In this document: piece by piece, positions 35,292 through 42,558 of the stretch
How positions within the stretch are numbered: position 1 is the stretch's first letter
How the letters are laid out: each line of letters starts with the position of its first letter
Origin: Verrucomicrobia bacterium SCGC AAA164-M04
GTDB lineage: Bacteria; Verrucomicrobiota; Verrucomicrobiae; Verrucomicrobiales; Akkermansiaceae
Assembly: GCA_000383735.1 (NCBI GenBank)
Contig: KB912119.1
Location: 1-42,558, forward strand
Direction: 5' to 3'
DNA: 42,558 bases
Position numbers and translations under genes: made by a program
The notes under the pieces: model-generated
The model's database searches: none
Told to the model about the DNA's origin: nothing
The model's input: only the letters and a program-made list of their open reading frames with translations

Positions 35292-35876
35292 TTAGAGTCC
35301 TGGCAAGAGTGTTTTAATCTTTTTCACCGCTGCTGAAGGCTCAAGCTCTTCCGTATTGAGCAACAAATCAGGACAATCGGGTTCTTCAAAACCACTATCT
35401 TTTCCAGTAAACTGTTTGATTTTTCCATCAGCGACTTTTGCGTAAAGCCCCTTGGGATCTCGGGAAGCACAGGTTTCAAATGAAGCGTGGATATAGATTT
35501 CAACAAAAGAATCCCCGACTACCTTCTTTGCGAGCTCCCGGAGGGCCTGTTTCGGCGTAATCACTCCGACCACCACGATCACTCCTTGCGAAGCAAACAT
35601 TTTAGCAACTTCCGCAACGCGCCGCACATTCTCAGATCGATCTTCATCACTGAATCCGAGATCCGAATTGAGGCCGTGTCGAAAATTATCACCGTCGAGA
35701 ATGACCACGAAGCGTCCTTCGTTATGAAGTTCCCTTTCCAAGGCAGCCGCGATTGTAGATTTGCCTGCGCCACTGAGTCCATACATCCAAAGAACCATGC
35801 CTTTTTGCCCAAGAAGATCTTCTTTTTCGCCAGAAGACACGAAGCGATGAAACTGGGTATGAATATTATTGGCCAT
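35292..35876 (-). CDS. cysC: Adenylylsulfate kinase
   Basis: 194 residues. Phosphorylates APS to PAPS. P-loop GLSGAGKSTIAAALE, then VILDGDNFRHGLNSDLGFS, DRSENVRRVAEVAKMF, VEIYIHASFETCASRDPKGLY and TGKDSGFEEPD, all standard. PAPS is the donor for sulfotransferases, so a cysC-cysD-cysN set within a polysaccharide operon suggests carbohydrate sulfation. Assimilatory sulfate reduction is an alternative, but no PAPS reductase is present here. Confidence 0.96.
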   Translation of the reverse strand: MANNIHTQFHRFVSSGEKEDLLGQKGMVLWMYGLSGAGKSTIAAALERELHNEGRFVVILDGDNFRHGLNSDLGFSDEDRSENVRRVAEVAKMFASQGVIVVVGVITPKQALRELAKKVVGDSFVEIYIHASFETCASRDPKGLYAKVADGKIKQFTGKDSGFEEPDCPDLLLNTEELEPSAAVKKIKTLLPGL

Positions 35877-35910
35877 CTAACAACGGTATTAAAAATCTCA
35901 TATTGGGTCC

Positions 35911-36888
35911 CTAGCGAACCACAAATTTTTCCTGAAGAATTTTGACGAGGCGCTCGGTTCTTCTCCTTGCTGCTGTCTCTGAAAGGTGTTGGGGTGAATC
36001 TCGGAAATTGATTTTTTCCGTACTTACACCAAAATCATCTTCATAAATCACCGGCATGATTTTCTCAACATCGTTAAGAAATTTTGATCGATCTCGACGG
36101 ACCAGATGTGCGTTTCCCTCATCGCTATAAACCCATGGCAATCCATAAATAATTTCTATTTTACGCTCCCGGACAACTGACACCAAATCCTTTAAAAGTT
36201 TCTTGGCAGACTCCGACAAGCTTTCTGGCGAAGAGTTACGAGCAGCAAGCCCGGAAGTGACCGGTGTCGTTAACAAGCCACCCTTGCGCATATCTCTAAG
36301 CTGATATCGATACATTGGCCGCCCCATCAATATTTTCCCAATCACCCCGAAAATATTCGAGGCCCCAGGCCTCAGGCTTGCCAGGTGAAAACTTGAAGTC
36401 GCACCATTCCAATTTAAAATTTCTCGCTCCCCAATCGCATGAGAAAATTGGACCCCAAGCGCCGCCTCCATCTCGCTATCAGTTAACAACTCTGGTTCTA
36501 GCATCACAAGTAACGTGTCCCCCTTTTTCGCCTTGGAAAGTGCAAAGCCAGTCAAAGCATCAGCTCCCATTCCCGCATGCAATCCAAAATTCACGAGCCG
36601 GCAACCCAATTCACGATCAGCATATTCAGCGTCAATTCCAAAACCGGTCGCTGATCCACCAAGACAAATAATCACAGGAGTCTCTTCCGATTTTCTTAAC
36701 GAATCCATCCATTCTGATTTGGCGACGGCGGCGGCCTTCCAAAACCGCATTTCAGGATTCCACTGTGTCGTCTGATAATACGAAAATATTGTTGCTACCA
36801 ATAAGGCAACGCACGCGATTGCGATCATTCCTGCTGGATGACGATCACTAAAACTGGCGCGAATCATTCGCAGGAACTTAGAAGGCAA
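35911..36888 (-). CDS. AlgJ/DltD-like SGNH-type membrane protein, partner of the MBOAT
   Basis: 325 residues. One N-terminal membrane segment (about residues 20-38), then a periplasmic domain. VIICLGGSATGFGIDAEYADREL has the Gly-x-Ser nucleophile-type block of SGNH/DltD-like esterases, and a C-terminal DSPQHLSETAARRRT segment fits the Asp/His part (D-x-x-H). Proteins of this type work with MBOAT acyltransferases to place acetyl or other acyl groups on extracellular glycans. Its start overlaps the MBOAT stop by 11 bases, supporting a pair. Sequence similarity to named families is weak. Confidence 0.7.
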   Translation of the reverse strand: MPSKFLRMIRASFSDRHPAGMIAIACVALLVATIFSYYQTTQWNPEMRFWKAAAVAKSEWMDSLRKSEETPVIICLGGSATGFGIDAEYADRELGCRLVNFGLHAGMGADALTGFALSKAKKGDTLLVMLEPELLTDSEMEAALGVQFSHAIGEREILNWNGATSSFHLASLRPGASNIFGVIGKILMGRPMYRYQLRDMRKGGLLTTPVTSGLAARNSSPESLSESAKKLLKDLVSVVRERKIEIIYGLPWVYSDEGNAHLVRRDRSKFLNDVEKIMPVIYEDDFGVSTEKINFRDSPQHLSETAARRRTERLVKILQEKFVVR

Positions 36889-38284
36889 AATAAATGAAAT
36901 CGTTGTTCGAGATTGGGGACAAAATTACCGTCAGAAAAATTAGAATGGCTGCTGCCCCTCTGGTTCGGAGAAATCGATAGGGCTCACCTTGTCTTCTTAA
37001 TGACCACATCTCGAGGCTAATGACACAAACGACAATTCCCAAGATCCCAAAAACATCGAGACCATTAGGAGATAAGCAGGCTGCAATAAATGATCGGACT
37101 GCCAAGCCATCGTAAGAGGCAGGATTCAGAAGCAACCCAAGCTTGCGGAATAATTCCTGCATATTGGTCTCATAAAAACAAAGCCACGCTAGGAAAACAC
37201 AAAGATGAGTTAAAAGAAAACCAACTGCACGAGGTAGATTTACCTTCATCGGCAAACGATAGACCAAGAGGAAAAAACCATGCATTCCTCCCCAAATCAA
37301 AAAGTTCCAACCTGCTCCATGCCAGATCCCCGAAATCGCGAATACAATTAGAAGATTCGCCGTCCAAAATCCAGTGCGTGAACCTCCTAAAGGAAGATAA
37401 ATATAGTCCCTAAACCAGGTGCTCAACGTCACATGCCAACGGCGCCAAAAGTCAGCAATATTTGAAGCCCCGTAGGGGCTTCGAAAATTAAGCGTCAGCC
37501 TTATCCCAAGACATTGAGCGACCCCCAAGGCCATGAGACTATATCCGCAGAAGTCGAAATAGATGCGAAAACCAAACATCACAGTATCCAGCCAAACCAA
37601 AAAAGGATTTGTTCCAGAATGGACCAGCGGGGTTAAGGCCAAATTGTCAGCCAGACAGCGCTTGAAAAAAAGACCGAGGATAATCCAAGTCAATCCGGTT
37701 TCGACCGCTTTTTTGTCCCAGCGAAAACGAAATTTTTCGAGCTGGGGGAGAAGCGTCTCACGTCGTTCAATCGGGCCAGCAACAATCTGCGGGAAAAAGC
37801 CCGCAAAATTCAAAGTGTTTAATGGACTCGGTAGGGGTTGGCTTCGCTTCAAGGTATCGACCGCAAAGGAAATCAACTGAAAGGTGTAAAAAGAAATCCC
37901 AACGGGAATGATAACATTGGTAAAAGAACGGCTTTCAAGGCCAAGGATATCATTCCCCAAAAACCCACCATATTTGTAAAATAATAGAGGTGAAAGTTGC
38001 AGAGGGATCAAAAGCCATAACCACTTTGCACGACGCTTCTGAGACGAATCGGTTTTTAAAATAAGATGTAAGCCAAGGTAAGTGGTCACACTAACCGCAG
38101 CAAAAATTCCCAGTGACAGGAGGCTCACACAACCCAAAAGGACAAGCCCCGTGATCGCGAGTGCAGCCCGATCGTAATGACCCGGGTCAGGGCGCATTAC
38201 CTTCACTACAACCACGCGGATAACCAAAATCGCCAAAAGAGAAACTGCTAGGATTCCCCAAAACCTGACGTCCGCAAAATTCAT
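36878..38284 (-). CDS. MBOAT O-acyltransferase (AlgI-like)
   Basis: 468 residues with about ten membrane segments. Family blocks are YTFQLISFAVDTLKR, FPQIVAGPIERRETLLPQL, ADFWRRWHVTLSTWFRDYIYLPLGGSRTG and SGIWHGAGWNFLIWGGMHG, which carries the conserved His of the MBOAT centre. It moves an acyl group from a cytoplasmic donor across the membrane for transfer to the polysaccharide, most likely O-acetylation. Paired with the downstream SGNH-like gene. Confidence 0.93.
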   Translation of the reverse strand: MNFADVRFWGILAVSLLAILVIRVVVVKVMRPDPGHYDRAALAITGLVLLGCVSLLSLGIFAAVSVTTYLGLHLILKTDSSQKRRAKWLWLLIPLQLSPLLFYKYGGFLGNDILGLESRSFTNVIIPVGISFYTFQLISFAVDTLKRSQPLPSPLNTLNFAGFFPQIVAGPIERRETLLPQLEKFRFRWDKKAVETGLTWIILGLFFKRCLADNLALTPLVHSGTNPFLVWLDTVMFGFRIYFDFCGYSLMALGVAQCLGIRLTLNFRSPYGASNIADFWRRWHVTLSTWFRDYIYLPLGGSRTGFWTANLLIVFAISGIWHGAGWNFLIWGGMHGFFLLVYRLPMKVNLPRAVGFLLTHLCVFLAWLCFYETNMQELFRKLGLLLNPASYDGLAVRSFIAACLSPNGLDVFGILGIVVCVISLEMWSLRRQGEPYRFLRTRGAAAILIFLTVILSPISNNDFIYFAF

Positions 38285-38291
38285 GGATAAG

Positions 38292-39053
38292 TCACTTTCC
38301 GCTGCAATCCCTAACCATCACTTGACGAAAGAGATGCCATAGAAAAACCGAGTTATAGACCGCATAACGTTTAAAGAGTCGACGTGGTTCGCAAATAAAA
38401 CGGTAAAGCCAAAGCACTCCAAATCTTCCCATCCAGTCCGGAGCATCGCTTTTGGTTCCGGCATTGACATCAAAGGCAAACCCGACCGCCAAAATCGCAC
38501 CGGCCTTGATCTTCTTCTTATTACGATGGACCCAATCCTGCTGCTTTGGAGTTCCAAGTCCCACCCACACCAGATCTGGCTTTAATTGATTGATCTCCTC
38601 GTTGATCGCACCTTCATCGGTGTTTTTGAAATACCCATCATGCGAACCCACTATCTTGAGGCCAGGGCGCTTCTCTTGCAACTTCCTTAAAAGCTGAGTC
38701 AAACAGTCCTGAGAGGCTCCCAAAAAATAATGAGTCAAATCTAGATCAGCATTGCGAATGAAGTAATCAAGAAAGGCAGGACCATAGACCCGCTCATTGC
38801 CTCTCGCTCCCAACCAACTCACCGCCCATGTCAGGATTTGGCTGTCAGGGACAAACCAATCAACCATTGAAGTCTGCTCCCGGAAGTCCTCGTCCACTTT
38901 TCGCATCGCGACAATATGAACGTTCGTAAAATCAATAGACCACGGTAACTCTGAATCATGGCGAATCTGATTTTCGATCCGCCCAGTAAGATCGGCTGCA
39001 TCCGTCACCAGACACGAAGTGGTGATGACCTCGATTGTCTTCTCCGGAGTCAC
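38292..39053 (-). CDS. WecG/TagA/CpsF family glycosyltransferase (GT26)
   Basis: 253 residues from a GTG at 39053, six bases after the upstream stop. Conserved parts: FTNVHIVAMRKVDEDF, VPDSQILTWAVSWLGARGNERVYGPAF (the usual ADGxP block reads PDSQI, keeping the Asp), YFLGASQDCLTQLL, LKIVGSHDGYF and PDLVWVGLGTPKQQDWVHRN. The end (FGVLWLYRFICEPRRLFKRYAVYNSVFLWHLFRQ) is the membrane-associating tail of the family. Relatives add ManNAc, ManNAcA or Glc to a lipid-linked first sugar, so it may build the second sugar of the repeat unit, perhaps using a product of wecB in the same operon. Confidence 0.92.
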   Translation of the reverse strand: MTPEKTIEVITTSCLVTDAADLTGRIENQIRHDSELPWSIDFTNVHIVAMRKVDEDFREQTSMVDWFVPDSQILTWAVSWLGARGNERVYGPAFLDYFIRNADLDLTHYFLGASQDCLTQLLRKLQEKRPGLKIVGSHDGYFKNTDEGAINEEINQLKPDLVWVGLGTPKQQDWVHRNKKKIKAGAILAVGFAFDVNAGTKSDAPDWMGRFGVLWLYRFICEPRRLFKRYAVYNSVFLWHLFRQVMVRDCSGK

Positions 39054-39059
39054 AATCGT

Positions 39060-40124
39060 CTATTTCGATGTATTGCTAGCACAGGCCTCGTAAATTTCTC
39101 CTAAGATATCGTTAATAGAATATTTGTAGCTCCAATCTGGGTAGTGATTCTGGAATTTTTGGACATCACTGATATACCAAATATGATCTCCAACCCGATT
39201 ATCCTCGAGATAGGTGGAGTCGAGCTTATTTCCTGAAAGCTCCTCACCGATCCGAATCGCCTCCAGCATTGAGCAGTTGGAATGGCGGCTGCCACCCATG
39301 TTGTAAACTTCTCCCACCCGCGGATTCTCATAGAAGTGCAGAAATGCGGAAACCAAATCGTGCGCGTGAATATTATCGCGGACTTGCTTCCCCTTATATC
39401 CAAAAATTCGGTATGGCCGTCCCTCCACAATACACTTCATAAGGTAAGCCAAGAAACCATGAAGCTCAGCCCCAGCATGGGCAGGACCAGTGAGACAACC
39501 CCCACGGAAGACACCAGATTTCATTCCAAAATAGCGACCATATTCCTGAACCAAGACATCCGCTGCCACCTTACTGGCCCCAAACAAAGAGTGTTTGCAT
39601 TGATCAATCGACATCGATTCATCAATTCCGACATGGAAGGGATGTGACTTTTCAATTTCCCATCGTTCCTCTAATTCCACCAAAGGAAGATGATTCGGTG
39701 TGTCACCATAAACTTTATTCGTACTCGTGAAAATAAAGACCGCCTCCGGACAAATTTGGCGGGTAGCCTCAAGCAGATTTAAAGTGCCATTCGCATTTAC
39801 CCCAAAGTCGGTGAACGGCTCCTTGGCCGCCCAATCATGCGAAGGCTGTGCGGCAGTATGAACAATCAATTCGATGTCCGATCCAAACTCCTCAAAGACT
39901 TCTTTTACTGCTTCGAAGTCACGGATATCCACCTTGCGGGGACGGTAGTTTGGAAGCTTTTCTTGAAGTTCAGAGTTGGTCGAATCGGTTGACGCTTCCT
40001 GCCCAAAAAAGTAAGCGCGGAGGTCATTGTCAATTCCAACAACCGTGAACCCCGCTTCATGGAGAGCCTTAGTGGATTCCGATCCAATCAGTCCGGCTGA
40101 GCCAGTAACAACTGCGATTTTCAT
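39060..40124 (-). CDS. NAD-dependent epimerase, CDP-tyvelose/paratose 2-epimerase (RfbE)-like
   Basis: 354 residues from the ATG at 40124; a start at 40178 would overlap gmd by 32 bases and add 18 basic residues. Extended SDR: NAD site [37 protein letters not shown], and the [23 protein letters not shown] and [16 protein letters not shown] blocks. The usual catalytic YxxxK reads L-F-G-A-S-K, so Tyr is replaced by Phe. Substrate unknown; near gmd/fcl it could act on a GDP- or other NDP-hexose. RfbE is the closest named relative I recognise. Confidence 0.8.
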   Translation of the reverse strand: MKIAVVTGSAGLIGSESTKALHEAGFTVVGIDNDLRAYFFGQEASTDSTNSELQEKLPNYRPRKVDIRDFEAVKEVFEEFGSDIELIVHTAAQPSHDWAAKEPFTDFGVNANGTLNLLEATRQICPEAVFIFTSTNKVYGDTPNHLPLVELEERWEIEKSHPFHVGIDESMSIDQCKHSLFGASKVAADVLVQEYGRYFGMKSGVFRGGCLTGPAHAGAELHGFLAYLMKCIVEGRPYRIFGYKGKQVRDNIHAHDLVSAFLHFYENPRVGEVYNMGGSRHSNCSMLEAIRIGEELSGNKLDSTYLEDNRVGDHIWYISDVQKFQNHYPDWSYKYSINDILGEIYEACASNTSK

Positions 40125-40146
40125 TTTGTTAATTTTTTTAATAACT

Positions 40147-41262
40147 TCATTCCTGCGACATCGAAACTGCGTGGCCATGTTCCACCAGAAGAGCGTGTTG
40201 CCGAGCCACTTCTAGGTCGTTCGCCACCATTTCGGCACACATTTCTTCGACTGTGATTTCCGGGACCCATCCCAGCTTTTCCTTGGCCTTAGTCGGGTCA
40301 CCTAAAAGAGTTTCCACTTCCGCCGGGCGGAAATAGCGAGGATCCACCTTCACGATGACGTCACCTTCATTCACCGCGGGTGCTTTCTCGCTATCCCGCG
40401 ATTTTACCGTCGCGATTTCATCAATTCCTTCGCCAGAAAATTCGAGTTTGATCCCAGCTTCACGAGCCGATAATTGAACGAACTCTCGGACAGAAATCTG
40501 CTTTCCTGTCGCAATCACAAAATCATCAGGCTCGTCCTGCTGGAGCATCATCCATTGCATCCTCACATAATCTTTGGCATGCCCCCAATCGCGTAAAGCG
40601 TCCATATTTCCAAGATACAGGCACGCTTGAACTCCTTGCGAAATATTAGCGAGTGCTCGGGTAATCTTACGAGTTACGAAAGTTTCGCCGCGACGTGGCG
40701 ACTCGTGGTTAAACAAGATTCCGTTGCAGGCATACATCCCATATGATTCGCGGTAGTTCACTGTGATCCAGTAAGCATACATCTTCGCCGCAGCATACGG
40801 TGAACGGGGATAAAATGGGGTTGTCTCTTTTTGAGGCACCTCCTGAACCAGACCATAAAGCTCAGAGGTCGATGCTTGATAAAATCTGGTCTTTTTCTCC
40901 AAGCCCAAAAATCGAATGGCTTCCAAGAGCCGAAGCGTTCCGATAGCATCAACATCCGCAGTGTATTCCGGTGACTCAAAGGAAACTGCAACGTGAGATT
41001 GGGCCCCCAGATTGTAAACCTCATCTGGTTCTACTTCGCTGATGATACGCGTTAAATTTGAGGTATCAGAAAGATCGCCATAGTGTAATCTGAAGCGGCC
41101 ATCCTCAACCTGCGGATCTTCATAGATATGATCAATTCGCTCCGTATTAAAAGAGGAAGCCCGTCGCTTGATTCCATGGACCTCATAACCCTTTTCCAGC
41201 AGAAGTTCTGCAAGATACGAACCATCTTGTCCGGTCACTCCGGTGATAAGTGCTTTTTTCAT
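40147..41262 (-). CDS. gmd: GDP-mannose 4,6-dehydratase
   Basis: 371 residues. [41 protein letters not shown] is the Gmd opening. Catalytic parts are [37 protein letters not shown] (Ser/Thr, Glu, YxxxK), and [19 protein letters not shown] binds GDP. It converts GDP-mannose to GDP-4-keto-6-deoxymannose, the substrate of the adjacent fcl. The gene starts 11 bases after fcl. Confidence 0.97.
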   Translation of the reverse strand: MKKALITGVTGQDGSYLAELLLEKGYEVHGIKRRASSFNTERIDHIYEDPQVEDGRFRLHYGDLSDTSNLTRIISEVEPDEVYNLGAQSHVAVSFESPEYTADVDAIGTLRLLEAIRFLGLEKKTRFYQASTSELYGLVQEVPQKETTPFYPRSPYAAAKMYAYWITVNYRESYGMYACNGILFNHESPRRGETFVTRKITRALANISQGVQACLYLGNMDALRDWGHAKDYVRMQWMMLQQDEPDDFVIATGKQISVREFVQLSAREAGIKLEFSGEGIDEIATVKSRDSEKAPAVNEGDVIVKVDPRYFRPAEVETLLGDPTKAKEKLGWVPEITVEEMCAEMVANDLEVARQHALLVEHGHAVSMSQE

Positions 41263-41273
41263 AAGTTATTTTT

Positions 41274-42209
41274 TTAAAGTCGTGCGACCCCGTCGCCTAA
41301 TGCTTGAAGAAAATCATCGTAAGCATTCACTAAACCATCCTCTAACGAGATCCCTGCTTTCCATCCGCTCTCCGTCAACCGCGACACATCCAAAAGCTTT
41401 CGAGGAGTGCCATCCGGCTTAGAAGGGTCAGTCTCAATCTCCCCCTCAAAACCCACCGTGTTCGCCACCAGGCTAGCTAGCTCAAGAATCGTCACATCTT
41501 TCCCCACTCCTAAATTAACCCAATCAGGTGGATCCTCTAAATCAAGAAGGTGGAAACAAGCTGCCGCGAGATCATCAACATGGAGAAACTCACGACGAGG
41601 CGTGCCGCTCCCCCAGATCACCACCTCCGAATCACCCCGCTCCTTCGCCTCATGAAAGCGTCGAATTAAAGCGGGAATGACATGGGAATTCTCGGGATGG
41701 TAGTTGTCTCCCGGTCCGTAGAGATTGGTTGGCATTGCCGAGTGATACTTTAATCCATATTGAGCTCGGTAGTGCTGGCACATTTTAAGCCCTGCGATCT
41801 TGGCTACTGCGTAGGCTTCGTTGGAAACTTCCAGCGGGCTCGTCAAAAGGCAATCTTCCGGCATCGGCTGAGGAGCCATCTTGGGGTAAATACACGAACT
41901 ACCCAAGAAAAGGACTCTCTCGACCCCAGCTTGCCGAGACCCTTCGATCAGATGAGTGGCAATCGTGAGATTCTCATAAATGAACTCCGCCGGATAAGTC
42001 GCGTTCGCATGGATCCCGCCCACTTTTGCGGCTGCAATGATGATCTGATCGGGCTTTTGATCCTCAAGCCACGCTCGGCACTCCGCTTGATTGAGGAGGT
42101 CAAGTTCCTCCCGCCCAGCCGTTAAGATTTCATAACCACCACGAAGCTGTGCTTCCCGCACCAAGGCTGATCCCACCATCCCTCGATGCCCTGCAATAAA
42201 GATTTTCAT
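41274..42209 (-). CDS. fcl: GDP-L-fucose synthase
   Basis: 311 residues, first gene of the operon. NADPH site [36 protein letters not shown] (Ser-Ser-Cys-Ile-Tyr-Pro signature with catalytic Ser/Cys), [20 protein letters not shown] (YxxxK), [21 protein letters not shown] and [17 protein letters not shown]. Epimerises and reduces the Gmd product to GDP-L-fucose. A 199-base leader with an ops-like element precedes it; the ops lies 62 bases upstream of its ATG. Confidence 0.97.
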   Translation of the reverse strand: MKIFIAGHRGMVGSALVREAQLRGGYEILTAGREELDLLNQAECRAWLEDQKPDQIIIAAAKVGGIHANATYPAEFIYENLTIATHLIEGSRQAGVERVLFLGSSCIYPKMAPQPMPEDCLLTSPLEVSNEAYAVAKIAGLKMCQHYRAQYGLKYHSAMPTNLYGPGDNYHPENSHVIPALIRRFHEAKERGDSEVVIWGSGTPRREFLHVDDLAAACFHLLDLEDPPDWVNLGVGKDVTILELASLVANTVGFEGEIETDPSKPDGTPRKLLDVSRLTESGWKAGISLEDGLVNAYDDFLQALGDGVARL

Positions 42210-42271
42210 AGTTAAGAGATGCGAATATTTAAAATTGGTGATGTATTAAATCAAAAAATCTAAGGCTAAAA

Positions 42272-42282
42272 ACGCTACCGCC
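42272..42282 (-). promoter_or_regulatory. ops/JUMPstart-like antitermination element
   Basis: On the minus strand the sequence reads GGCGGTAGCGT, identical to the ops core that RfaH recognises on the non-template strand of a paused RNA polymerase. It is set in CCAAGGGCGGTAGCGTTTTT, close to what I recall of the enterobacterial JUMPstart context. It lies in the leader between a NusG/RfaH-like gene and fcl, in the sense orientation for the 32-kb operon, 62 bases before the fcl ATG. Such elements sit in the 5' leader of long polysaccharide operons and recruit the antiterminator. Recognition here is inferred. Confidence 0.75.
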
Positions 42283-42291
42283 CTTGGTCAG

Positions 42292-42310
42292 TCACTTACG
42301 CTGAAAGTGA
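42292..42310 (-). promoter_or_regulatory. Leader hairpin upstream of the ops-like element
   Basis: Minus-strand TCACTT-TCAGCGT-AAGTGA forms a six-base-pair stem with a seven-base loop, 9 bases before the ops-like core. It would be transcribed just ahead of it and could aid pausing or antiterminator loading. The stem is short, so function is uncertain. Confidence 0.4.
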
Positions 42311-42408
42311 AACCTTTTTGAGAGTTATTGAATGGACCAAGACGAATAAACATCCGAGCTGTTTAGAGATAGAGGCATGAAACCGCTTTTTGTTCAATTA
42401 AAAATGAA

Positions 42409-42558
42409 CTAGGTAGAGTCTCCTTCCTGCCAACCCGCGGGAATCTCTGGCCCCGCTAAAATTAAGGAATACAGACTGACCTCGATAGTTTGTTGCTCTC
42501 CTAAAAATTCTAACAATAACCCCACCCGTTCACCTCCAGGCCTCACCTCAACCACTTC
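42409..42558 (-). CDS. NusG/RfaH-like transcription antiterminator, C-terminal KOW part (5' end off the window)
   Basis: The last 49 codons of a minus-strand gene, open to the right edge and ending TAG at 42411-42409. The residues GERVGLLLEFLGEQQTIEV followed by SLYSLI match the second half of a NusG-family KOW domain (family pattern: R-V-x-V-L-L-x-x-x-G-x-x-x-x-V-E-V-x-x-x-x-L). A short tail ends in GDST. NusG paralogues such as RfaH, UpxY and LoaP are often encoded next to the polysaccharide operons they control. The N-terminal polymerase-binding domain is not in the window. The stop is 126 bases before the ops-like core. The call rests on a short segment; no other family fits as well. Confidence 0.65.
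   Translation of the reverse strand, partial: EVVEVRPGGERVGLLLEFLGEQQTIEVSLYSLILAGPEIPAGWQEGDST

Noticed and set aside
35487..35945. Plus-strand open frame over cysC
   Set aside because: Antisense of a recognised gene, with no signal or domain.
1..42558. CRISPR arrays, tRNA or rRNA genes, insertion sequences
   Set aside because: No regularly spaced repeats, cloverleaf-like sequences, rRNA stretches or transposase motifs were seen on reading both strands.

Overview
The window looks like a chromosomal segment of a Verrucomicrobiota-type bacterium. The reasons are a DUF1800/DUF1501 pair next to a pseudopilin-like protein, a lamin-tail protein of the CotH kind, a type I sulfatase, and a secreted ThuA protein ending in a thrombospondin-3-like stretch and a beta-sandwich tail. 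That mix is typical of Verrucomicrobiota and Planctomycetota. This assignment rests on gene content only.

Layout. (1) 1-3543: a sulfatase and a lamin-tail protein on the minus strand, then an inverted copy of the sulfatase 3' end on the plus strand. The copies are identical over 92 bases (1-92 versus 3365-3456) and the left copy runs off the edge, so this end is either a real inversion or a chimera/assembly artefact. (2) 3607-6102: a secreted ThuA-domain protein (+). (3) 6110-10276: pseudopilin-like protein, DUF1501 and DUF1800 proteins (-), convergent with the ThuA gene. (4) 10314-10341: an intrinsic terminator. (5) 10373-42209: about 32 kb of surface-polysaccharide genes, all on the minus strand, mostly overlapping or a few bases apart. 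(6) 42210-42408: a leader with a hairpin and an 11-base match to the ops/JUMPstart element recognised by the antiterminator RfaH. (7) 42409-42558: the C-terminal end of a NusG/RfaH-like protein cut by the right edge.

How the genes work together, in transcription order (high to low coordinates): GDP-fucose synthesis (fcl, gmd); an RfbE-like epimerase; a WecG/TagA transferase; an MBOAT acyltransferase and its AlgJ/DltD-like partner; sulfate activation (cysC, cysD, an unknown exported protein, cysN); dTDP-3-acetamido-3,6-dideoxyhexose synthesis (rmlB, rmlA, acetyltransferase, 3,4-ketoisomerase, aminotransferase); a Wzx flippase; glycosyltransferases and a Wzy-like polymerase; two related proteins with a nucleotidyltransferase-like domain and a P-loop kinase-like domain (one degenerate, one fused to a glycosyltransferase); an APH-fold kinase; two more glycosyltransferases; and WecB plus a WbpE-like aminotransferase. 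The predicted product is a Wzx/Wzy-type polysaccharide containing fucose and amino sugars, probably O-acylated and possibly sulfated. No initiating phosphoglycosyltransferase, Wza/Wzc exporter or sulfotransferase is visible.

The most notable feature is the antiterminator-gene / ops / 32-kb operon / terminator arrangement. It suggests RfaH-type processive antitermination of a polysaccharide operon outside the Gammaproteobacteria. No tRNA, rRNA, CRISPR array or insertion sequence was recognised.
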